A DNA stretch of 64,000 nt from Hymenobacter perfusus (GTDB lineage Bacteria > Bacteroidota > Bacteroidia > Cytophagales > Hymenobacteraceae). The translations under genes were made by a program, and so were the position numbers. Positions 57,959 to 64,000 of the stretch are shown piece by piece; within the stretch, counting starts at the first letter, position 1, and every line of letters begins with the position of its first letter. The stretch is from positions 558,001-622,000 of the forward strand of contig NZ_RWIU01000002.1 of NCBI RefSeq assembly GCF_003944765.1, read 5' to 3'. Below the pieces are notes generated by a model, which was not told the origin of the DNA, ran no database searches, and saw only the letters and a program-made list of their open reading frames with translations.

Positions 57959-59764
57959 TTACTTGGTGGGGCGGCCCAACAGCGCGTCGAAGGTAACGGT
58001 TGCCACGGCGTGGTAGTTGGGGCGAGCCTCGGCATAGAGCTGCCGGGCACGGGCCAGCCCGTCGGGCGTGGCCAGCAGGGCCCGGTACAGCGGCACCAGA
58101 AACTTGCGCCTACCCACCCGCGTGAGAAACTGATGGAGTGCCTCATCGGCCGGGGAGTAGCCGGTGGCAATAGTATGCGGGAACCAGGCGGCCAGGATTT
58201 CCGCGTTGCCCGACTGCGTGAAACCGAAGGCTGCATCCAGCTCCGCGAGTTGGGCCGGGCTTAAGGTAGCCGGCAGCCCGTGCAGGAAATGCACCCATTC
58301 GTGACTGCTCCAGTCAGCAGTGGCCAGCGCCGGGGCCGGGGTGCCGCTTTGCCAGGCGCGCTGTGCTTTCTCAACCGCCGCAAACCGCTCGGAGGAAACC
58401 GGCGGAGCTACGGCCGGAATTCCGGGGCCGTTGATCCAGGCATCGAGTTGTATCCGCTCTGCCAGGCCCGGATGTTTGTCGAGAAGCTCCTGGCGCAGGT
58501 AGGTAAGGAACGAGGCCGTGTCCATGCTCTGGAAACTGTGCCGGGCAAAGTATTCCTTTATAAAGGTGTCGAGGGCGGCGCGTCCTACCAAATGCTCCAG
58601 CGTAAGAAGCAGGTAGTCGCCCTTCTCGTACGCAATTTCGTTGAGGCCCTCGTCCGGGTCGCGGCCGGCCAGGTTCAGCAGCAGGTGCGTGTCCGGGCTG
58701 GTGGCACCCAGCTCCTGCACGGTGTGGAGCAGGGCAGAGTGGCCCAGCGCCTGCAGCATATCCGCGTACGGCTTGCCATAGAGCTGCTCCATAATGCGCC
58801 GCTCGAAGTACACGGTGAAGCCCTCGTTCAGCCAGAAGTCATTCCAGGTGGCGTTGGTCACCAGGTTGCCGCTCCAGGAGTGGGCCAGCTCGTGGGCCAC
58901 CAGGCTTGTCAGGCTCCGGTCACCGGCCAGGATAGTAGGCGTTACAAAAGTTAAGCGCGGGTTTTCCATGCCCCCAAACGGAAAAGAGGGTGGGAGCACC
59001 AGCAAATCGTACCGTTCCCAGCGGTAGGGGCCATACAGGTCTTCGGCCGTGGTTACCATCTGCTCCAGGTCTTCGAACTCACTGGCCGCGATGGGCAGCG
59101 TGATGGGTTCGGCATACACGCCCGTACGCGGACTCAGCGGCCGGAATTCCACCGCACCCACCGCCAGGGCCATAAGGTACGCGGGAATGGGCTGGGTCAT
59201 GCGGAAGTGGTAGATGCCGCTGGGGTCGAGCTGCTGCGGGTTCTCGGCACTCATCAGCGGCAGCAGATGGGCGGGTACCTCTACGCGGGCCTCGTAGGTG
59301 AAGCGCACCCCCGGCGAGTCCTGACACGGAATCCAGGTGCGGGCCAGGATAGCCTGGGACTGGGTAAACAGAAACGGCTGCTGGCGGCCGGCCGTCTGCT
59401 CCGGGCTGAGCCATTGCAGCGCGGCCGCGTCGGGTGCGGTCTGGTACCGGATGCTGACAGCGGTAGTGTCGGGAAGAAGTTGAATGTGCAGGGCCTGTCC
59501 CAGCACCGCGTCGTGGGGGCCGAAGTGGAAGGTAGTCGGCGTACCGGTCGGCCCGTCCAGTAGCACGGCGTCGATTTGCAGACCGCGCACATCGAGGATC
59601 AACTCCTGGGCGGTGGCTGCGGACCGGCGCAGCTGCCAGGTAGCGGAGCCCCGCAGAATCTGTTGCGTAAAATCAACCGTCAGGTCGAGCAGTAGGTGAT
59701 GCACGCTGGCCTCGGCGGGGCGGGCGTGGCTGTGCGGGTCGGCGGGGAAAAGCAGGTTGGACAT
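57959..59764 (-). CDS. M1 aminopeptidase, leukotriene A4 hydrolase-like
   Basis: A 601-residue zinc metallopeptidase. The exopeptidase motif is GGMENPRLTF (about 257), zinc site HELAHSW (about 284-290) and the second ligand NEGFTVYFERRI (about 308). The full-length layout, including the C-terminal helical domain, equals that of human LTA4H (611 residues) and yeast homologues, with aminopeptidase activity expected. No signal peptide, so it is cytoplasmic. Start 59764 (MSNLLFPADPHS) or the neighbouring ATG three bases upstream. Confidence 0.91.
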   Translation of the reverse strand: MSNLLFPADPHSHARPAEASVHHLLLDLTVDFTQQILRGSATWQLRRSAATAQELILDVRGLQIDAVLLDGPTGTPTTFHFGPHDAVLGQALHIQLLPDTTAVSIRYQTAPDAAALQWLSPEQTAGRQQPFLFTQSQAILARTWIPCQDSPGVRFTYEARVEVPAHLLPLMSAENPQQLDPSGIYHFRMTQPIPAYLMALAVGAVEFRPLSPRTGVYAEPITLPIAASEFEDLEQMVTTAEDLYGPYRWERYDLLVLPPSFPFGGMENPRLTFVTPTILAGDRSLTSLVAHELAHSWSGNLVTNATWNDFWLNEGFTVYFERRIMEQLYGKPYADMLQALGHSALLHTVQELGATSPDTHLLLNLAGRDPDEGLNEIAYEKGDYLLLTLEHLVGRAALDTFIKEYFARHSFQSMDTASFLTYLRQELLDKHPGLAERIQLDAWINGPGIPAVAPPVSSERFAAVEKAQRAWQSGTPAPALATADWSSHEWVHFLHGLPATLSPAQLAELDAAFGFTQSGNAEILAAWFPHTIATGYSPADEALHQFLTRVGRRKFLVPLYRALLATPDGLARARQLYAEARPNYHAVATVTFDALLGRPTK

Positions 59765-59817
59765 CATTGCGAAAGGCAGGAGGGGGGCCACCCGGTGGCG
59801 GCGCGTATGGGGTTGGG

Positions 59818-59825
59818 CAAAAGTA
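59818..59825 (-). promoter_or_regulatory. -7 promoter box of the M1 aminopeptidase gene
   Basis: TACTTTTG on the minus strand, about 54 bases before the ATG; identical to the box of the S46 peptidase gene. Confidence 0.42.
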
Positions 59826-60037
59826 ACAATTGCCGTCTGGGCTCTGGGGTACGGTAAAAGGCCCCGGCAGGGATGGGAAATACTCGGGGCAAAACGTCTA
59901 ACTTGCGGCGTTGGGCAAGAAGCACCGATACTGGCAACTCCGCCGTACCGAAATCAGTACAACGCCCTGACTGCGCCGGCCCCGTGGCTGCCGCTCGTCA
60001 GAAACCGTTTTATTGATTCTTCTCCCGACCACCCCGC

Positions 60038-61801
60038 ATGAACGAATTCCATCGTCCTTCTTTTCTTACCACTTTCTGTTGCTGGCTGCTGGGCCTGCTG
60101 CTGTGCACCTCCGTGGTGTCGTGCAGCCAGGACCAGAAGGCACAACTGAAGGAAGCCCTGCCCGGCGGCCTCACCAAAGCCGGCGGTGCCCAACCCAAGC
60201 TCGACAGCGTGTACATTGTAAAGTACATGAGCACCGAGCCCAAATTCAAGGACCAGACTGAGTGGGCCAAGAAATTTTACCGGGAGCGGGACTTCCGGCT
60301 TGGCTGGTTCCGCAACCACGAGCTTGTACCACAGGCCCGCACCCTGCTTGGGGTTATCAACAAAGCTGCCGACGAAGGGCTGGATCCTAAGGAGTATAAA
60401 ACCAAGGATTTCGAACAGCTTTTCAAAGACCTGGATGCCGCTCAGGGCGACTCTACCAAGCGTAATACGCTGGAAAAGGAAATCGATGTAGCACTGTCGG
60501 GGACCTACTTCAACTATGCTTCCGACTTTTACCGGGGCACGGTAGATCCGCGCGCCGTGAAGGCCATTGACTGGAACGTGAAGCGCAACAAAATCAAGCT
60601 GCACAAGGCGCTGATGACCATCCTTAAGGAGCGGGAAAGCACCTACGGATACTATGATTTTGAACCCTTGCACCCCGAATATGACCGGCTGAAAAAGGCT
60701 TTGGCCGACTACCGCGCCATTCAGCGCAACGGCGGCTGGCCGGTGTTGCCCGCCACTACCCGCTTGAAGCCGGGCGCCACTTCGGCGGCCGTAGCCACAC
60801 TGCGGACCCGCCTGCTGGGCCCTGATGCCGCCGCTCCGACGGCTGGTACGCCGGCCGTTGCCGTGGCCAACAGCCCCGGTACGCCGGCCGCCCCTGCCGC
60901 TCCGGTTGCACAGGTATACGACGCCGAGCTGGTAGCTGCCGTGAAAGAGTTTCAGGCCATGAACGGGCTGAAACAGGACGGTATCGTAACCGGCGAGACA
61001 TTACGTCTGCTCAATGTTTCAGTGGCCCAGCGCATCGATCAGATTACTCTGAACATGGAACGCTGGCGCTGGATTCCGAAGAAGTTCGAGCCGAATTATC
61101 TGCTTGTGAACATTCCGGAGTACACCCTGCATGTGGTGGAAGAAAACAAGGAGAAATTCACCATGCCGGTCATCGTGGGCAAGACGCTCAACGCCACGCC
61201 GGTCTTCAGCGACAAGATGGAATTTGTGGTACTGGCTCCTTACTGGAACGTGCCCTTCAGCATCATCGACAAGGAGCTGCGCCCGAAGCTGGTGGCCAAT
61301 GCGCAAGCCACGCTCGACCGCCTCGATATGGAAGTGGTGAAAGGATGGGGGGCTAAAGCTACCCCCATTGACCCCAATAGCATCGACTGGGCCAACGTGA
61401 GCCAGAAGACCTGGAAGTACACCCTGCGCCGCCGGCCCGGCCCCAAAAACGACTTGGGTGACGTGAAGTTTATCTTCCCGAACTCGAACGATATCTACCT
61501 CCACGACACCCCCCACGACGAGCTGTTCAGCCAGACCAAGCGCGGCTTCAGCCATGGCTGCGTACGGGTAGCCGAGCCCATCAAGCTGGCTGAATACCTG
61601 CTGCGTGACAAGCCCGACTGGGACCGGACCGCCATTATGGATACCATTGCCGGCCGCCGCGAGAAGTACGTAACCCTGCCCGAGAAGCTGCCCGTGTATC
61701 TGGTGTATTTCACTACCTGGGTAGACGAAGCCGGTAAGGTCCACTTCCGCGACGATATCTACGGCCACGACAAGGCCCTGGCCAAGGAGTACTTCAACTA
61801 G
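60038..61801 (+). CDS. YcbB-like L,D-transpeptidase lipoprotein
   Basis: A 587-residue murein cross-linking enzyme. The signal sequence ends in a lipobox (LCTSVVSC; C29-30 region), so it is probably lipid-anchored to the periplasm side. A helical scaffold domain (about 60-230) precedes a peptidoglycan-binding segment (LVAAVKEFQAMNGLKQDGIVTGETLRLLN, about 295-325) and the YkuD domain (about 360-540) with GFSHGCVRVAEP holding the catalytic cysteine. An Ala/Pro-rich linker with VAVANSPGTPAAPAAP lies between the first two parts. The size and order match YcbB/LdtD, which makes 3-3 cross-links. Confidence 0.93.
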   Translation: MNEFHRPSFLTTFCCWLLGLLLCTSVVSCSQDQKAQLKEALPGGLTKAGGAQPKLDSVYIVKYMSTEPKFKDQTEWAKKFYRERDFRLGWFRNHELVPQARTLLGVINKAADEGLDPKEYKTKDFEQLFKDLDAAQGDSTKRNTLEKEIDVALSGTYFNYASDFYRGTVDPRAVKAIDWNVKRNKIKLHKALMTILKERESTYGYYDFEPLHPEYDRLKKALADYRAIQRNGGWPVLPATTRLKPGATSAAVATLRTRLLGPDAAAPTAGTPAVAVANSPGTPAAPAAPVAQVYDAELVAAVKEFQAMNGLKQDGIVTGETLRLLNVSVAQRIDQITLNMERWRWIPKKFEPNYLLVNIPEYTLHVVEENKEKFTMPVIVGKTLNATPVFSDKMEFVVLAPYWNVPFSIIDKELRPKLVANAQATLDRLDMEVVKGWGAKATPIDPNSIDWANVSQKTWKYTLRRRPGPKNDLGDVKFIFPNSNDIYLHDTPHDELFSQTKRGFSHGCVRVAEPIKLAEYLLRDKPDWDRTAIMDTIAGRREKYVTLPEKLPVYLVYFTTWVDEAGKVHFRDDIYGHDKALAKEYFN

Positions 61802-61840
61802 TTTTCCAAGCGCGAATCGGCTTCGGCCGAAGACTATTTC

Positions 61841-61882
61841 AGGCTCCCACTTACCTGCCCCCGGGCCGGGTAGGTGGGGGCC
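61841..61882 (+). terminator. GU-rich hairpin after the L,D-transpeptidase gene
   Basis: AGGCTCCCACTTACCTG pairs with CGGGTAGGTGGGGGCCT if G-U pairs are allowed. There is no T run. The rest of the 638-base gap up to 62439 holds no convincing gene. Confidence 0.5.
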
Positions 61883-62282
61883 TGACGCATTATAGCGTTA
61901 TAAGAAGTGCTGGTAGGCGCGTAACCCTGATGTTGTATGATTGCCACGTGATGCCGTTGCTTACGGCCAGCAGATCGGTGTGTGAGCAGATGGTGGATGA
62001 TACAACGGCAGCCCGAAGGGAGTAAGGACGCGTGGTAGGAATGTGCTGGACTGACATGACGCAATAGTCGTTCGCTCCGAAGATGTCCCGCCATCGGGGC
62101 CGTTTGTCGGGTAATTTGTTTGTCTGGTGATATGGCTACGCCCACCTGCCTGCCGGTAAGAAAGCAGCCCCATACGATGTACCGACAACGCTCTGTAAGT
62201 AGGGGGCTCTACAGCCCAAAAATTCGATTGGGTCAGACAGTCACAGTTCCCAGGCAAGAAGCATGCAACCCATAAAGCCGAA

Positions 62283-62425
62283 TTTACAATTGTATTGGGA
62301 AGATGAATCTGCAGGCTGTTGTTATCAATTGTAAACCCAAATAAAGTTTAGGCAAACTATGTTTACAATTGGCAACATGAATAAGAGAGTGTAAGGGTCA
62401 GTTTAGATAATGGTACATTTGTAAA
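62283..62425. promoter_or_regulatory. Operator-like sites upstream of the XRE regulator
   Basis: TTTACAATTG occurs exactly at 62283-62292, as its complement at 62326-62335, and again at 62362-62371. A fourth copy, CATTTGTAAA (62416-62425, one mismatch), overlaps the -7 box TACATTTG (62414-62421). The layout suggests cooperative binding with autorepression by the XRE protein. Confidence 0.6.
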
Positions 62426-62439
62426 TAACCTCTATACCC

Positions 62440-63093
62440 ATGCTTGACCGGATTCGGACGCTGCTCACAGCGCGTCAGCTTAGCCCTACCCAGTTTGCTG
62501 ATACCATTGGGGTGTCGCGGCCTATTGTGAGCCATATCCTGAGTGGGCGTAACAAGCCCAGCCTGGAGGTGGTGCAGAAAATTGTGGGGGCTTTCCCCGA
62601 TCTGTCGCTCCGTTGGCTACTGAATGGCGAGGGGCCGATGCTGGCGGCCCGTAGCCCGGCTGAGTCCGATTCAGCCCCTTCCCGGGGGCGCTCAACGGTT
62701 ACAGAGGGCCAGAGGCCCGCAGAAGCCCCACAGGAGAGCCTTGCGGGGCCACATACGCCACAGATAGTCCCTGTAACGCCGGTCGGGTTTACTGAGGCAA
62801 CAGCTGAAGTTTTGCCAGTCAGACCGGAGGCGGCCGTAGTACCGCCTCCGCCTCCGGGGCCTCTGGAAATGCCCGCACCAGCGCCTGTAGCAATTTCTGC
62901 TGAAAAAAAATCTGTGCTGTTGGCTGACGGACAGGAAGTTAGCGTGCCAGTCGCTCAATTTGCAATGCCTCTACCACCTGCGGGAGCCGATATAGCGCGT
63001 AGTCTGGCGACGCCAGGCAAGGGCATCCGCCGCATCGTTATCTTCTACCAAGACGGCACGTTTGCTGATTATCAGCCAGAAGCGGCGTCCTGA
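62440..63093 (+). CDS. XRE-family transcriptional regulator with Pro-rich linker
   Basis: A 217-residue DNA-binding protein. An N-terminal HTH (about 1-68) reads LLTARQLSPTQFADTIGVSRPIVSHILSGRNKPSLEVVQKIV, the typical Cro/CI helix-turn-helix. A long disordered Pro/Ala/Gln linker (about 75-185) leads to a conserved short end, IRRIVIFYQDGTFADYQ, which may be a partner or membrane-proximal motif. The repeated TTTACAATTG sites upstream are probably its operators. Its targets otherwise are unknown. Confidence 0.85.
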   Translation: MLDRIRTLLTARQLSPTQFADTIGVSRPIVSHILSGRNKPSLEVVQKIVGAFPDLSLRWLLNGEGPMLAARSPAESDSAPSRGRSTVTEGQRPAEAPQESLAGPHTPQIVPVTPVGFTEATAEVLPVRPEAAVVPPPPPGPLEMPAPAPVAISAEKKSVLLADGQEVSVPVAQFAMPLPPAGADIARSLATPGKGIRRIVIFYQDGTFADYQPEAAS

Positions 63094-63790
63094 CTCGGTG
63101 AACCGGGTGAAATTCCCGGCCAATGGTTTGTATTTCTCGGTTGTTTGTTGGTTAGATGCAATTTGGCAGGCTATCAGTCGAGTTTCTGGTGCTTCGGTTG
63201 ACCTACTGGCTTTAACCGTCTATTTAGGGGGCTTATATGAGGTAGTATGACTGAGCATAGTAACAATGGTTTTCCTGCTAAAGCAATTGTGATTGTATGA
63301 ATAATAAATAAATTAAATTGCTGTTCTTCAGATGTTTGTAAATATATATGTGGACTGTGAGTTTAGGGTAACAGAGTGAGAAGTCAAGTGTTGGTATGAC
63401 GGAATAATCAAAATGGTCGAAAGGGCCTGCAAGGGCTAAAAATGAGGTGGGTAAGCGGGCTGCTTTGCTAAATTTATTGCAGTAGCCTTGCCTACGATAA
63501 ATGCCAAAGAAAAAATCCATCTTTTAGCCTCAGCAGCTTTGGAGTGGTGGCGCAGGGGGCGGGGAAGGCGCAAAGGCAGGTAGCCTGGGCTGCCTGCCGA
63601 ATGACTAGCTCCGCACAGACTATTTACATGTGTAGGGCATCGATACTGATAGCTAGTTGTGCTCTGGCGACAGTAGCTGAAGTATAGAGTTGTAAACTGA
63701 TGCGGGAAGGAGTAAAGCTTGCCTATCTGTGGTTACATATGTATGACTTTTCGCAAGGCGCTAATTGTCGGCAGGAAGCTGGGGGAGTAC
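63094..63790. other. AT-rich intergenic region, no supported gene
   Basis: About 700 bases lower in GC than the flanks. It includes TTTGTAAATA (63335-63344), shared with the promoter-overlapping operator of the XRE gene, and a short GGCAGGTAGCC/GGCTGCCTGCC hairpin (63575-63598). Open frames here lack protein character. Confidence 0.5.
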
Positions 63791-63821
63791 TTGCCCGGAT
63801 TCGGGGTGGTGCGTACCTTTG
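63791..63821 (+). promoter_or_regulatory. Complete promoter of the small lipoprotein gene, leaderless arrangement
   Basis: TTG (63791-63793), 20 bases, TACCTTTG (63814-63821), then GGCC and the ATG. It has consensus -33, spacing and -7, with no room for a leader. Confidence 0.68.
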
Positions 63822-63825
63822 GGCC

Positions 63826-63996
63826 ATGAAAAACTTTCGTCTGCTTTTCCTGCTCGCCGCTGGCGCTTCCTTAATCCTGTCGTCCTGCTCGCAAGCTCCC
63901 GACGCGGAGAAGGACCCCAACGCCGACGCGGCCTATAAGCGCAGCCACCGCCCCGAGGGCTACCGCGAGGCGCAGCGCAGCAACGTAAACTACTAG
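63826..63996 (+). CDS. Small lipoprotein, 56 residues
   Basis: The product begins MKNFRLLFLLAAGASLILSS and has a lipobox ILSSC with the modified cysteine near residue 21, then a short hydrophilic chain (SQAPDAEKDPNADAAYKRSH...) without a fold. The ATG at 63826 is fixed by the signal sequence and the promoter; the longer frame from 63700 is rejected. It ends with a TAG close to the window edge. No family beyond small secreted lipoproteins is recognised. Confidence 0.78.
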   Translation: MKNFRLLFLLAAGASLILSSCSQAPDAEKDPNADAAYKRSHRPEGYREAQRSNVNY

Positions 63997-64000
63997 GCAG

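Noticed and set aside
61834..62257. Two open frames of about 100 codons in the gap before the XRE gene
   Set aside because: The products are low-quality, rich in His/Thr/Ser without pattern, and overlap hairpin and operator sequence.
63278..63520. 80-residue minus-strand frame in the AT-rich gap
   Set aside because: Composition follows local AT content; there is no promoter or conserved motif.
1..64000. tRNA or rRNA genes
   Set aside because: Looked for T-arm and anticodon-arm signatures and conserved rRNA segments; none found by eye.
1..64000. Prophage, integrative element or insertion sequence
   Set aside because: No integrase, transposase, capsid or terminase gene was seen, and no tRNA-associated direct repeats.

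Overview
The window looks like a chromosomal segment of a Bacteroidota member of the Cytophagales, most likely Hymenobacter or a close relative. Reasons: high GC coding sequence (roughly 60% by eye); Bacteroidota-type promoters (-7 TAnnTTTG, sometimes with an upstream TTG) instead of sigma70 boxes; lineage-restricted families (DUF5606, DUF3127, S46 peptidase, PorT- and PorE-like type IX secretion proteins); and REP-like palindromes of types I associate with this group. The genus is inferred from style and gene content; no rRNA or tRNA gene was seen.

Layout. 1-9.7 kb: a mostly minus-strand housekeeping block (beta-hydroxyacid dehydrogenase, RsgA, Kdo transferase, acetyltransferase, 2-Cys peroxiredoxin next to a Fur/PerR regulator with a readable promoter and operator, aspartate kinase, then fbp on plus, DUF5606, TonB-domain protein, EngB). 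9.7-14.9 kb: plus-strand envelope block with a structured leader, a PorE-like OmpA/propeller protein, ubiE translationally coupled to porT, and an SDR. 14.9-23.7 kb: esterase, cytidine deaminase, saccharopine dehydrogenase-like protein, TrmN6, RNase HI, ClC channel, MscS channel, small membrane proteins and a yeast-type cytosine deaminase. 23.7-33.4 kb: both subunits of an AddAB-type helicase-nuclease, separated by a DUF2310 gene, an MFS pump and a zinc-ribbon protein; each subunit carries a repeat-derived insertion in its helicase-nuclease linker. 33.5-37.7 kb: a low-GC orphan, a thioesterase, and a cold-adaptation pair (cold shock protein and DEAD-box helicase) with long leaders and many palindromic repeats. 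37.7-49.2 kb: PA2169-type stress protein, flavoprotein, SDRs, a stand-alone EF-Tu domain 3-like protein, GT2, amidohydrolase, S46 peptidase and several low-GC orphans. 49.2-57.8 kb: YkvA, YdcF, DinB, VOC, AlbA_2, SDR, a leucine-rich-repeat protein kinase, a DUF3127 protein, and a convergent isoaspartyl peptidase/cyanophycinase pair. 58-64 kb: LTA4H-like M1 aminopeptidase, YcbB-like L,D-transpeptidase lipoprotein, an XRE regulator with repeated operator-like sites, and a small lipoprotein.

Functional links: peroxiredoxin with PerR-like regulator (oxidative stress); PorT- and PorE-like proteins (type IX secretion); AddA with AddB (double-strand break processing); Csp with DEAD-box helicase (cold RNA remodelling); cyanophycinase with isoaspartyl peptidase (cyanophycin or beta-aspartyl peptide breakdown). 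No CRISPR array, prophage, transposase, integrase or recognised defence island was found. The least expected material is the repeat and palindrome content (a perfect 66-bp palindrome; paired REP units; repeat-derived insertions in both AddAB genes) and regulatory architecture (leaderless promoters; four copies of a 10-bp site ending on the promoter of an XRE gene).
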